Of a stretch of DNA of 64,000 bases, positions 34,401 through 49,400 are shown piece by piece. The position numbers and the translations under genes are program-made. Location: contig NW_019091421.1 in the NCBI RefSeq assembly GCF_001949145.1, positions 844,206-908,205 on the forward strand, written 5' to 3'. Numbering within the stretch: position 1 is the first letter of the stretch; the number at the start of each line of letters is the position of its first letter. This DNA comes from Acanthaster planci. Taxonomy: Eukaryota > Echinodermata > Asteroidea > Valvatida > Acanthasteridae. The notes beneath the pieces were generated by a model, which did not search any database, was not told the DNA's origin, and saw nothing but the letters and a program-made list of their open reading frames with translations.

Positions 34401-37400
34401 CGGAATGGAACCTTCAAAATGTAACTAAGAAAACAAAACAAAAAAAAAAAAATCAAGAAAAAACATGAATTGGCTCTGACTGATAAAAACAGCTGTGATG
34501 TTGAAAGAAGCGGAAGTGGTTTATTTAAAATAAATATACAAACTTACTGATCATCTCACGGACAAGCTTGGTTGCCTGCTCAGTTCAGTGGTTTAACCAA
34601 TTCACACAGAGTCGTATTTGATATTCAAGATGTTGAATTTTGGAACTCTGTGTTTTCGTTCTTCAATGAAAAACTTGTTATAAGTAAACCTGTTCAGTTT
34701 CCTCTTGAGGTTGACTTGATGTTACCAATGTGACAACTGAAGTTCCATATATTTAAACTCAAGCTCCAAATTACAAATACCGAACTAACCCTACTTACCA
34801 AAACTCTGAGTTGAGCCACTGCACTGTCGGGTGCACCTGGACGCAACGGGTGCTGAGAGGGCCTCCGTTGGACCTGATGTGGTAGAAGGAGGGGTTGAGG
34901 CTCAGTTCTTGCTCCGAGTCGGCAGCCGATGTGGGCCTGCGCCGGCCGCGGTGGATCACAAACTTCTTCTTGAAGTGGGACAGGAACTTCAGATTTTCTT
35001 GTTGCTGGATGACAGAGACGAAAGCAGAGTTGCACGTATGAAACTCTCCTACTTACAATTTGCCATGATGAAGCAAAAGTTCCCTGATGCAGCATTTATG
35101 ACAATTCAGATCAGCCAGGGGCCTGGTCTACCTTTATCTTTTATGGAAGAAACTTCTGGTGCTCATTAATAAAATATTATCTTTTGAACAGTTCTTTGAT
35201 AAGCAAATATATTTTTAAAATTCTGTGTTCAAGAGTCCCAAACATATCTTGAGAACACAGGACAATGAACACCATAGACTGGGCTGTTCTGCCTCTGGTT
35301 ATCAATAGCTGATTTCATTTATCAGTTCGGAGGGAACCAGTCCCTTGAAAATTTTATTGTATGAGATGTCACTGATCATTTACGCAGCGAAAGTTACAGC
35401 TGCAGGCAAAATGTGAGTAACAATTACATTTTACAAAATGGTTCAACTAGGGACATGCGAGAGTAGCAAGACTGAAAATGTGCTGAGCGACATTATCAGC
35501 TGAAAAGCTCTGCATCACAGTGCCCTGTGCTCTCCCGAGCACAGCCAATCCCCGGTAAAACTCACCTGGCAGAGCCGCACTACCTCCAGCTTGTCACCAA
35601 ACAGGGACTCAAACTTCTTCTGCAGGCTGAAGGTGAAGGTCAGCCAGCCCATGTTGCTGGCCTCCCGGCCCTGCCAAAAGTAGACGGTGCACTGGAAGTC
35701 CTCCTCTGGCTCCTCGTCGTCGTCGTCTTCTTCGTCATCCTCGTGTCCATCAGCATCTTCGCTGGCCTTCTTCTCCTCCTCGTCCCCCTCTGGGACGTCC
35801 TTTGGGACCCAGTAGCGGCAGAGGAAGACGTAGCTGTCGCCGCTGTAGAAGTGACCTTTGGGGCAAAAAGACAAATATTTTGAAAACAAAAAGAAAGGAG
35901 AAACTGAAAGTGTCTCCATGCAAAAATGGCTCAGGCTTTACTCTTTCTTGGCAGAAATTCTCTTCCTCCCCCCAAAAATTGAGAAGGAATTTTAGTTTTG
36001 TTTCAGTCGGACAAAATTTATTTACAATGTACAGATTTAGATACTTTACACAGCTCATTTCTATCAAGTTATATCTTCAAATAGGTGTTCACATTGTCAT
36101 TTTTTTTTGTCAACAGTTCTTGAGTATTCCAAGAGAATAAAATCGTCAAGTCGTCACTGCAAAGAATATCACAAAACCCCAAACACTATACTCTGGGGTT
36201 GACGTACAGATGGGCAGAACTTGCTTGTGACAAATACAATAGCTATAGAGTACTGATGTGAATACATTACATGCACAATTATGTGTCTTAGAACATAACT
36301 TGAGAACAAGTGCATGAACCAATATGTGTGTGTACTCTAGACTTGCTGGTTCAAATGACCTCAGACTTCAGCACCTTATATGATGAGAAATGCAACACCT
36401 ACATGGAAAATATCTTATTGGAATGCTCAATTTGAAATGTGCCTCATTTTCTAAATTAATTTATTTGTTGGTATATGTTGAAATACCAAAAAAGCGCTAC
36501 AGAAAGACAGATCAGGACCTACCAATTTCTTTATCTGGAAGCCGGACAAATTTCTTGCCTTCCAAGACAAATGACTCCATACCATCAAGATCCTCGTTCC
36601 AATCTTCCATCAATTGGTCCTGAGGAGAACATTGCCAAATGTCCAAATGAATGATCTCAAAATTTTGCTTTTAACAGGAGATTCATCAGTTATGCATTAT
36701 ATTTCCATCCGGCTACATAAATCGAAGAAGTCACAGATGATATGGTGGAAATCAGCCCCCTTTTAAGCATTATTTTTGGCTCTTTTTTAAACAGTCATCC
36801 CATGTCTTATTCTTTTGTGTCCAAGCTTGTTTAGACCTTTGGATGGTATTACAAAGGAAATCTGACAAGATGTATTTTTCATCTACCCCAGACCAGCTAG
36901 TCAACCCTGGCAAGCTCAGTGGTTGAGTGGTTAAGACGTCTGCACAAGTAAGCATGAGGTCATGGGTTTGAGTCCCACCCGAGTAAGCTTGTGACTTCTT
37001 TCGCAAACTCTCAGACAAGCACTGAGTATCTAGTGTTATATGTATACGTCGGCATAAGGGTAAAACCCGTTTTAAAATGGAAATCTTGCTCCTTGTATTC
37101 TGTTGGGATAGCCATAGCCTATCAACAAATACACAGGCTTTTCAACGTGGCTTGAAGCAAAGACCAAATGATTTACCTTTCAAAAGTGAGAAGAGTTTTT
37201 AAACCTCAAATAGCATTTGTCTACAGCTGAAATGATCCATTGTGTTCCTTGGTGCTGGTGGTATGTTAAGTGGTGGTGGGGAAAGAAGACACATGAAAAC
37301 CCAGTAACAATATGGTTGAGAGTCCAATCCACTTACTGCTTCATGGCTGGGCATGGAAGGTTGCCTAGGCAAGAAAAGAGCTGACAGGTCGGTCTTCATT

Positions 37401-40400
37401 TCATTCTGTCCATCCAATGCATCCTATCAACATAATGCAAATGAGACGTTTAGAAAAAAAAATTTATACAAGTATATGTTTTCAATGTTCGCCATCAAAC
37501 ATTTAATTCTTAAGAGTTCAGTTATCAAGTGTGGTACAGTGGTACTTCGTCTGTAAAACTGGTTCCCATCCCACCTGGTATAACATAAAGGCAGCATGTG
37601 CCTACCTCTACTTAATCAGCAGATTGCTTTGTCTGAATAGATATTTTGCGGGTCGTTCTAGTTAGTATGCACGTTCTACAATCATTTGCAAAAGTATAGG
37701 ACCACCCATACAAAATGAATTTACCTGAAGAAAAACCAAACTTAAACCAATCAATCATTGCAACTTAGGTTTAGTTTCAATGTGTAACCTTAATATCTTG
37801 GTTAAACAGCTATTGGACTACATTTCCATAATTTGAAATGTTAACAGTCTAATATTTAGTATGCCCTCCTCTGTTTCTGATGACTTTGGCTGGCTTTTTT
37901 ACTCAAGCTGCCTACAGACTAAATGTCATTCAAGACCTGCCTTTGCAAAAAAATTCATTCAAATGGGCTCATAGAAATACTCTGAGGTTATGGACCACTG
38001 TAAAAACAAATGTTATGTAATCATTCAATCAGACAATGTAATGCAGGCCCATAATAGAAATACCAAGGAAATTCCAGTGGTCTTAAACTTCTGCAAATGA
38101 CTGTACAAAGCCGTCTTTAGAAACCATTCTTGGCTGGACTGAGGTGCATAAGAGACAACAACGGGGTCTTTGGCTCATTCAAGAACAATCATGATATTGT
38201 TTCTGGAGATGACTACCGTCTGTATAGCAGGTTTCTTCAGGACAGCTTCAGCACGGCGGGTGTAGTCAACAGCCAGCACGTCATCCCAGCCTTGGAACTT
38301 AGACTTGAAGACCTGACTCTCAGTTCTATCAAATGAAATGGGAGAAAAAAGCACCTCAGGAAAGTGTTACAAGACTGTACGTCACTCTTCCTTTGGTTCA
38401 TCGGTCCTTAACCTATCAGAGGTACTTTGATGAAAAGAGCTGAATCTAACAATATCCAAGGAACTAAGAGCAACAGCATGCTGAATTCAACACGTTTCTC
38501 TGAAAATTTAGTTATGGTACAGAAACAAGTCAGTAGACTACAAATCAAAACTGTAGGTGTAACATCCAACTGAACCTCAAGTTTGGAGGTATGGAAAACT
38601 TTGGGAAGTTTTTGAACCCACATTCAGATATTGGAGTGAAAATGCAGTTAGTCCAGTCCACAAACTAAAAAATAAATGTAGACTTTAACAGTTGACTTGA
38701 GTTCCAATTAGACGTCTTCTGACTTTTTTTTGAAGTTAGGGATAGCTGTAATTTTATGTTTCACTCAAACTTTACTTTTGCAAAAAACAATACTGTAAGA
38801 AGTGTTAGGCAATAATGCAATCAACCAATCCCTAACAATCAAATGACATTAAAAGTTATCGCAACTGTGTTAAACAAAATGTATCCCAATCAATACAATT
38901 GTCAGTTTGCAAGAATTGAAAAACTTACTGAAGCATTTTTTTTAACTTTGGAGAGAAGTAAGAGACATGCTCAACAGAAAACAACCCAGGCTGAGCTTGG
39001 AATTTTTGTAATTATGGGATAGAGAGTCAGTAGATTCACTTCAATAATTTCAAACAGTAATGTGCTGTGCAGAGGAAAAGATATCACAAGAAAGACTGCA
39101 TTGCGAAAAACCTTTCAATGAACATGTAAACTTAACTAAAAGGAAATACCACACTTGTTATACCAAACATGAACAGAAGGTGACTATGAAATCTCTTGCA
39201 AAATTATTCCTTTGAATGTTGCAAGATTACATAACATGCAAATCAATACATAAATAGGTTAATATCAACTGATCAATTAATTACTCATACGAAACAATTA
39301 AAAGATGTCATTATTTCATACTGTTCAGGCGGAGCAAATCTGCATAAAGGAAAAGAGTTAATGATCAATATGCATGCTCCTCCTATTGACATCATTCTCT
39401 GGCCAATCGGGCAGCTGTCAGTGGGAGTGATGGGAGGTCATCAATTGGGTCGCAGCCAAGGTTGGAATTATGGGCGGAGCTTACCGCATCTGCTCAATCA
39501 TTGATTTGAGCACCACCTCGGCGGTGCATGTATAGTCCACAGCTAGGATCTCATCCCAAGTGGGAAAATGCTGCTTGAACAAATAGGGTTCATACCTGGG
39601 AACAATGGTTTACAGAAAATTGAGTCTGCTGGACTTACTAGTCTAAATTACTCTAAACCAGTGTTGCGATGACAAGTTAACAAGGCCAAAGATTACCGCC
39701 ATCATCCCGAGCACATAAAAGTTTGGACTGCAGGAAGCGAATGGAAAACCTATATACCAGGCTCTGTGTTTCCAAGTGTTGGTCAAGGCAGGCCCTGTAG
39801 AATGCCCTCGTTACATATGAAATGATGGCTAAGATTTCAAAGTGGCTACATGCATAGAAATGCCTGTCTGATAAGAGAGACAACACAGCGTATCCATACA
39901 CACAATATTAGGTCAGTGAAGGGAAAGTGTAGTTATTAAATTTTGAAATAGCACAGGAAAAGGATGCGTTTTCCGAGTCTGTTGAATTCACAGAACCAAT
40001 CAAACACTGGGACTTGACAGTCTGAACTCTGTTTCCATCAAAGTGAAATGTTAGTCACAAATTCAGTACAGAAAACTGGTATGCTGTCAACTGGTAACCA
40101 TTCTACTTCCTGTTGAGGTTTCAAATTAAGGCCAATGGATGCACTTGTCGTATGGATGTGTTCTCAAGGAAAAACAAATTGCAATATTGTCTCTTCTGTT
40201 TGGGATGGCAAATATACTATAGACAATGTCCACTCATCTACAATCTGAATTGTGATCATGTCGTCCCAAATCATCGTATGTCATCAGCGCTAGTCACTGA
40301 GTCTCAAGTCAAGTGATGGGCTAATCAAATGAGGCATTCCTGTGTCGTCGTTTATCCCCTCTTACTTGGGAATACAGTTTTTAACCTCACTTGTGAGTGA

Positions 40401-43400
40401 CTAGATTACAATGCAAAAAAAGCTAAAAGGGTTGCACTTCTCCAAAATAGACGGTTCAAGAAGAAATGATAGGGGAAAGTGGGTTTTGTGCAACACTCGT
40501 TTTGATTTTGTCACAAGTTGCAGTGCGATGCTAACTACTATTTACAATCAACTAAATAATTATTCATTCTTTGGAGCACATTTATGTAGTACTTTCAAAG
40601 ACTCTGGCAAAATAAAGGGTGAAACATTCTAGCTCTGCTGTGACACTGTGCATGGAACAGGTGTTTTTTTTGTTTGTTTTGCTGCCTTGTGCCAGGTGGT
40701 ACATTCCAGAGCTTGGACTTGCTTTCTTTGTGGTTAGATCAGTGCATCGTCAGACCGGTCCTAGACTCCCATCTCTGGATGTTCTGACTTACCCTTCTAG
40801 GACCCTGATGACGCTAGCACAGCTGGGACGATGGATGATGCTGCACAGCTCCTGAGACAACTTGAGGGCAGCCGCTCGGACCAGCCTCGTTGACTTTCGG
40901 CCAATCCTGAGGTGAAAAAAACAAGTAATGTGAATACCACCTCAGGTTAGAGAATCTTATTCTGGAGAAGCTGATGCTTCAAACCTCCCTGGCACACTGG
41001 CATGCTGAGCAAAAAAAGTTTACTTAAACAAGGAGCTTATCAATAAAATTCTCCTGAGAAGTAATTATAAGTTTGTACACCATGTTGATTTCCACTAAGG
41101 AAGTAAATGAGAAAGTGCGCAAACCCTCCACTGCTGTCCATGTATAGATTTAATGTGTGTAGTCTGCACTTGTACAACCCTTCATGCCTTACATGCTTTT
41201 CAGCCTTGTATTTCTAAAGACACTGTTTGATATTCAAATATATCTCAACCCATCATAGCAGTACTGAACACTTAGTCACTCTAAATGACAGCTCTTGTCC
41301 AAAAGTATTAACTACTCTGTCTGATGTATTTATGAATATTCATTTGTCATATGACTCTTCTAATTCCAGAGGAGTGGAACTGACCAGATGAAGACATCGG
41401 CATTGCAGTCTAGGATGTAGACGTTTTTGGTTTCCAACAGCGACTGTGACAGCTTGCCCTTTGGCAATTCAACTGATTAAACCAAGCGGAAAAATAAACG
41501 CAAAGTCAAATGAATGAGCCACAAAATCTCACACGCCATCGTCAATTTAACTTCAATGCAAAACTTACAATCAGAAAACTGCCATCAAGACATTACTCCT
41601 GACAAATCAAAAAAGTTTTATTCTTGCTTACCCTGGGGAAGTTCCAGATAGCCCATGCCGAGTCCAACCTTGTACAACTTGGGCTTGTCAGGCACAAAGT
41701 TCCCGACCCACGGCTGAAGAAAAAAATGGTAAGATATCACAAACATGTCATATCTACTTTACAGGAAGGGTCTGTGAAACTGCACTGAATGTAAGTTTTT
41801 ACAGTAGTAATTCACATATGCCTGCTAGAGTTGGACTGCTTTGATTGGTCAACAGCCCGTCACATGGGTAGTTTTGAATACTGGTGAGAGATGTTAATAA
41901 CCAACCAGCAAATGTGGGCCCACAGTAACAAATGTTTGCTTCTCTAATTAATGCTATTTTGGATCCCTGCCTTAGACAATGACCCTTGCCTCCTCCATCA
42001 TCCGTGCCAGGCCCTGTTTGGTTGTAATGAACTGCTTCAAAACCAGTCAATCACTTTCTTGAGTAATAATCCTCAAAACTGCCTTGGATGTCTTTTTCCA
42101 GAATAAATAGGTTAATGAATTTGTCATTACTCAGAGATTTAATATCAAAAGTTAGAGGGCTTGATTTTTTTGTTCTGGTTGACTCTTCCTTAAAGGCAAA
42201 ATATAATTATTAAACAAATCTGTTAAAAACGGATTCTGAAAGGGTCAAATGCATAATATCTGATCCAAACCTTGATACTTCATCCAACTGCATGACTCAC
42301 CCTGATGACAAAGTCGTCGGTTACACCGCCCAGAGCTTCCCAGAATTCCCCACTCTCATTGCCTTGCACCATCATGGTGATGCTGGCGTTGTTCTTGCGC
42401 TCCATTTTGTTGATCTTCTCTGCCAACAGCCTGGTTGATCGCAGGAGAAAGTGAGCAGACAACAATCTCACTGAATCCCTCCAAGACTTTGTCCCATCTA
42501 ATTTTCTGTTATTCACAGGGTCTCTGATAGCAATGAGCAAGTGTTTCTTCCACGCAGGGCCCACAAAATCAAAGAGAAGAGAATCTCCATGACAGACGTT
42601 CTATCCAATGGTTCTAACTACATTTCCCCACAATATAAAATTCAAATCAGTGAACTATCTCCAACTAGCTCATTTGAGTGATTGAGTCTTCAACGCTAGT
42701 GACGGGGGGGTTGTGACAGTCAAGCAAACTTTTCTCACAAACTCTCAATACAAAGAGGTCAACTCTTATGCTACCAAATATCTTTTTCAAAAAATAAAAG
42801 GAACTACAGTTATTGGATATGAACGATGAGACTATGTTATGAATGCAAAAAAATACACAGAAACTTAATCACAAAGACCCAAGTTTGCTCCCATAAAATT
42901 CAGGGCAGGGTTAACCAAGACATACTGCTCCCTGAAAATTGGCAAATCCATTCATAGACTGTTGACGTCTCCAATACCTTGTCTTCGACTTTGTGAGGGA
43001 CTTGCAGTGCTGACCGTACCAGATCATCATCTTCATGCCAATGTCCACGATAAAGACAAAAAAAGGATCCAACTGCTCGGGCTCCATGGCAACCTACAAT
43101 CCACAGGTGTGTCAAAAAGGCATTCAGGAAAAAAATCGGAGCTTCACAGTACAAGGAATATTCTACGAATGAATAAAACAGCTGATGTTTTTTATTCAGT
43201 AATGCATTGGGCTCTGTGGCAACCAAAACTCCATACTATTCAACAAAGCACTAAAAATATATCACAGCTTCATGGTGAGTGCATAAATCATACTTGTCTA
43301 AAATTCCACACTGTATTTGAGATTCTTCAGGGCTATTATATGTTTGTGTTCCAATCCATGGATCTTGGAAAGTCGGAAATTAGACAACTTACCAAATAAC

Positions 43401-46400
43401 TGAATCCATCCTTAACTGTCCAAAATAAGGGTGGCAATTTCCGTTTAATTTGAAAAACGTTTAGGTAACTTTCTCAAAGCATTTAAACGTTAAGCCAATT
43501 TGCAGAGGCCGCCGCCTGCCTCGGTGTTTTCATATGTGCATAATTACATAGTTCATCAATGCACACGGTCCAGCCAATGTAAAAGGGAAGATTGATGTTG
43601 GGCCATTTAAAACAAGCAATGTTTATTGTTTAAGAATTCACTTTTTCTCAAAAGGTACACGGATGCTGAAAGGGAAAAACAGTATATAACAGGCATTGTT
43701 TGCAATAAAAATGAACGCCAGATTGAGTCCATCCAAATATCAAACCTCTAAAAAGGGGCGGTTCCGTTTAAACATTTGGAAAAATCTTTAAACAGATTGG
43801 AACTTTTTTGTTTAAACATTTAAACATCCCACCCGAAATCCCAAACCAAAGCTCTCTGATAAAACAATACATGGAGCAGCAGCTTTAATTGTTCTCCCCT
43901 GAAGACTTTGTCCGAGTTAAAAAAGGAAAATCAACTCACAGCCTCCAGATGCAGACTCTGCGTGCCCGACACCCTGTACATCCGTAAGGTATAATCCGTC
44001 TCCTCCACACTGAAGAACCCACTGGCTGTGCCGCCCTCTATGTACGAGATGTCGTTGTCAAAGAGAGTGAGGAACTCTGGGCTCTCGTCCTCCATCTCCT
44101 CGCGGATGGTCCGCGTGCGGGTGCCCAGCATGTTGCGGAGGTTGACAGCGTGGATGGCGGCGCAGGCTTTCTTGTCCAACTGAAAACCATGGAGGTAAAG
44201 TGCGTCTTAGTAGTGAAGTTTTACAAATTGACAGCACTGGTTTGTAACTGCCAATTCTACAAAATGGCAGCTGACTGTGAAAAGGTACATGAAATTCGTT
44301 GTACTTGAAAAATTTCCTGTTGAAACTTGGTTTAGCTGAGATTTAGCTTGTTTTGCAAAAAAAAAAAGATAACAAAGGGGAAAAATCTGCTGGCTGCCAT
44401 ATTTGCTTAACAGCCCTTGGTTACCTATTACCAAAGTCAGTCTAAATACTGGAATATCATATGGCTCATTTACAATCAAACATTTGGTTATGGAGCATGT
44501 GACTTAAAGGTAAGATTTTATTGGTTGACAAGCCACAAAGACACATGTATCCCATAAAAGCAACTCTGGTGTCTGATTCCCAGAATACCACAGGAAGTTA
44601 TTCTGATGAAAGGACATTTGGAACCTAGCCCTAGGTCTTGCCAAGATACAAAGTTGTAGAAATAATGATGGCTTCCAAACTTGTGGTCCCCAGGGTACCG
44701 ACCTGATTGGTTTCAAACACCTGTATTTCTTACCGATGCTGTGTTGCCAATCCAGTAATATATCTGCCACTTCATCAAGTCATTCTCGTCAAGAAAACTC
44801 TGCAGAAAAAAAAATTGCACATTAAAAATGTTACCTTTGAGTATCCATAACGATGATATATATGATATAGCCTTCCTGGATTCCAACTGTTGCGTGTAAA
44901 AAAAGCAGAACTCGAAAAAGAAGAAAGACCAGGCGGTGGGCACAGTCTTCATTTGCTTCCAATGCCAAATGCAAGAGTTTCAAACGTAACTCACATGTAA
45001 GAGGATGTAGCAATCAGCTTCGTAGAACTTCCCGTGAAGGGCTGTCAAGAAAGAAGTTTGACCAGATTACATGACTGAACAAACTCAAATAAAAAATAAC
45101 AAATGCGTGGTGTGCATTTTAACATGGCTCTTCTTAAATGATTTGAGTTCACGGTTAAACCACAGTTTAAATGCTAGACGTAAGCCTGATTTCCAACTTA
45201 ACAAACATTTATTACCCACTTTTCCAAAACAAGGCTCAAGTAGGTCAGTTCAATGTTTGACATTTCTCTTCTCCATCATTAAGTTTCATACTTCAAAGTG
45301 ATCCATAGCGCAAAGTTTGTTTGAGGAAACCTTCGGTAGTTTATAGTCAGTGAATGTTGTGGAATTTGCACTATGTGTATACTGGTGTCCTTTTCCAGAA
45401 AGCGGTGAAGAAGCCTACAGCACAGGTTTGGAATGGTGGGTCACAATTACTACAGAGGCTAAATTTGTTAGGGGGTAGTGGTGACAACACGGTGAGTGCA
45501 GGTTACCTTCGTCAATCAGGAGGGGAACAAAGTTCTCAATCTGCCAGATAGTCAGCCCCTCGTCTTGTCCAGTCTCCTCAGGGAAGAAGTCAGAGTAGTC
45601 CAGCTGAGGCTTCTCCAGAGCATCCAACCAGCTCTTGGGTCTACAGAGGGTTGATGAGGCAAGAGAGAGCAGAGCAAAAAGGGCAGGGTTCAGTTTTGCA
45701 GCCCCCTGGCACATGTGTTTGACATGTTCCTAAATCTAGCACCATGCAACGCTAACCAAAAGGCACTTACACACGGACTCCAAACTCCAAGCTAACAACA
45801 GATGACTAGTCTGCACAATCCGGACTGACTCAAAACACTGCAAAGGTAACAAGGAGTGCAACTATGCACAGCCGGACTAAACTACTTACTACTTATTGAC
45901 GAAGTAGTCCTTCATCAATATCCTAATGACAGGCAGAGTATACATGCCCTAAACATCGAGTCCACCAGTTCATTTCAAAACCTGTGTATTAACTCACAAA
46001 CCAGATATATCTTACATGAAGCTACTGCAAGCAACTCCGTATCACTTCCTCCACCATTTAAACCTTCAGATATCATCTGCGATCGTACCGTTGCGTTTCC
46101 GACCGGATGTTAAGCTACACTTTGGGAAAATAAGACCAATGCGACTACAACATGCTTACTTGACCTCTTCTTGCTCTTCTAAACCGGGAGTCTTCCCTTC
46201 GTTCTTGTCTTTGGCTAAATCACTCATTCCCTGTTCAAGAAAAAAACAAGGGAAGAATTCATTTGGCGGGAATGGTGAAATTTCTTGATGTGCACACTTA
46301 CTTTTGAGTGTACAGTGAAAAGAGTTAACCACAAAAGGGCTCAGTACGATAAAAAAAAAGGTATCAAGACGACGCAAAAGAAAGCCCCATCCAATCTCCA

Positions 46401-49400
46401 GGCCTCTTTCAGGGTGAAATTAAGCAGCAATCTTACAGGTGTTTACCTTCAAGACTTTAGCTTGTTCTCCGGCATCGTCCTTGCCTTGCGCTCGCGTCAT
46501 GCTCTCTTGTCTCCTCCGTCTCAGACGCAGCTTACGAGCCAAGGGATCCTTGGAAGCTACGGGAAGAAGTCATGCCTCAAAGTTAACTCACAAATGAAGT
46601 GTGCTTCAAGAAGGCAGCAGTAAGACATTTGCCCTCGCGGCCAAATTTGTACATTTGGTGCACTGACTACGGCAAATATTTTGATATTTTTAAAATCAAA
46701 CATCAACTTGAGGAAGCCCAACAGGGCGCACGATATATTTTTATACAGTTCAGAAGAACAGTTTGGATAGTTGCACAAACCACAAAATATTTATTTCAGG
46801 GGAACTGAGCAAGTTCAGCATTTCAAAAAGGTAAGGTCATTTAAGAATAAAGCATGCAAACATAAACATGTTCAGTCTGTGTGTCAGTTGGCATATGGAA
46901 GCACAGATTAGTTCACCCTTGCGCGCATATTGATGTTTCGGAATGACCTCTGACACGCTTCATTCTGGGCATGCACAGTTGGAATACCAAGCAGGTTACA
47001 ATGAGATGTTTTAGAAACAGTTTGTCCATACCTGATGAGCCTCCCCCGGGAGTGGGAGGCAATGCCCCGACGAGTCGTAGTTGGTGACTGAGAGAGAAAT
47101 CAATGTTGTAGTACTCAGCCCCACTACCCTTTTGCTGGGGGACGGGCTTGGGTGGCATGACGCAATCTGGATTGTCTCTCACGTCAAGAACCTTTCAAAA
47201 GCAGACAGTGTTCATTTTAGGAATCTTTGGCCATTTCTGAAACTGCGGCTTTGGAGTTTCAACTAGGTTGTTGCCTTTTGAGATTCTGGCTAAATATTGT
47301 GGAAGTTTCATCGGCAAAACAATAAACCACACAAACATTACCAAGAGACACGGTCTTTTTATTTGGTCGGAATTCAAAGGCCTAAACATTGACCTACGGC
47401 CAGAAAGAAAGCCAAAGTCGGATATGAAGTCTACTTTTGAGACAGAGCACAAAGGAAAACATTTCAGTGAAATGCCTGACAACATGGAAAGCAGACAATA
47501 TCACACATGAAATGCTGTCAAGCTTGATGGGAACACAATGCTGTGTAACAACTTCGATGCAACTGTCATGTCTCTATGGAAACGCAAGCCCTGTATGAAC
47601 AAAACCAAGAGCCTCAAACACACAGAGATAAAAATTTGCCAACAGCCTGCTTTATGCTCTATATAAAAGATTTGTTACTTGAAATACGTAAACAACACTC
47701 CTTGTCTACGAATCAGGGTTTTCAGAGAACGCTCCTCACCTCCAGGTCTGTGATTAAGTGGATGGCCTCAGGGAGAGTAAGAATTCTGTTCTTGGTGAGA
47801 ATCAACTTCTTGAGCTTGGGACATCTACACAACCAGACAAGTAAATGGAAGAAAATGGCATTTGTCAGCATCACTGGAAACAAACATCTGAATGGAAACA
47901 TGATAACGAATGAATTTGAGAACAAAAGAATTTACAGAAAAAAAGGAGGCTGTTGGAGCAGAGATACAAGCTGGAAAAAGCAGAGATACAAAGCAGAAGA
48001 TAAGAAACATTGAGTTAACTTTTTTTTGAAACCATAAGAAATGCTATTACATGGTGGCTCATCATTAAGCATCTGGTTCTTGCTTAATTTCAATTGTCCT
48101 TAGACTTAGAGTGGGCTTCGTGAAGAAGTTTACTCCAATGCTTGACTAAATCTCTCAAGCCTTTTGAGACACGTAGGTAAACTCTGGCTTGGCTCTACAC
48201 TTTGCCAACCTCAAATCTTGTGGACTGGAAATGCTGTGAAGAAATGCCAAAACATGAAACGATAAATATGACAAGGATAAATGGAACACACCTGCACAGT
48301 CCTTCTGGTATAGATTCCAGATTGTTGTCTGCAGCCACAAACTGCTCCAGACTCATCAGCTTGCCGATGCCTATGGGTATGCCGTCAAAGTCTACCTTGT
48401 TGCAGCTGATGTACAGCCGCTTCAGGCTGATGAGTTTGCAGAGAGCGGCTGGAAGGGAGGTCAGCTTGTTCCGCGACAGGTTCAGTGTCTGCAGGTTGAC
48501 CCATGTGTCTGTAAAACAGGAGAGGGTCATTTGGGGATTGAGACTTGACCCGGATAGATGGGATACTGCCTCCAAATGATAGTAAGTGAATTGTCACAGT
48601 CGATGAGTTATGAGGTGGTATGTTCCACCACTTTCTGAGGTTGTTTATGGCAGTTGAGTACCACTGCAAAACATTATTTACCTCCACGGCCAAATTGAGT
48701 GTTTAGCAGGCTCTAGGCAGGCATATTTCATGCACTAGTCTCTGTTACTGACCCTCACATGACCTTGCTTCAGCCAACCAAGATGAAGAAACCAGCCAGA
48801 GGTTTGTTATGATTCTGGTGTCTCGCATTTCATGTGGAGCAAAACTATGAATTAGCTAGTTTAAAGCTTTCCCACATCGCTGATCCAGAGAGAAAGGTTT
48901 TAGCATGCATGGTATTTTCGCAGGCCCTCAAAACTTTCAAAGACCCTATCTATGGTGTCTACTGTGCTTAATGGATATTCCGGCCCTATCTCCCTCCATG
49001 AACTTGTATGCGTATACAAACAAATGGAAAATGTGACAATTTTGACTCATCACATGCTATATGAGCATGCACTGTCTCGCCATCCTTCGCATGTCCTCAA
49101 AATGTTCTCATATCCTGAAAATCATTGCAGGTTTGCATGCCTTCCAGCAGGCCAATCTCTCAGTCCAGACTCACCCATGGCACTGGACAGCTCCGTGATG
49201 CAGTTGCTGCTGAGGTTCAGCCTCTTGAGCGAGCCCAGCTTGTACAGTCCCTCCGGCACCTTGGTCAGCTCATTGTACGACAGGTCCACATCGGACAGGT
49301 TGACCAGGGCATCCAGCTGAGGCGGGATGTTGTTGGGATTGCGCTGGGTGTTGCGCAGCTGCAGGGTCTGAAGCTGGGTCAGGGCAGTGATTTGCCTGGG

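Noticed and set aside
38217-39595. Classic mutually exclusive exon pair in FLII
   Set aside because: The two exons end in different phases (0 and 2). Using the upstream copy alone would put exon 37423-37337 out of frame with a stop after about ten codons, so clean mutual exclusion is not supported.
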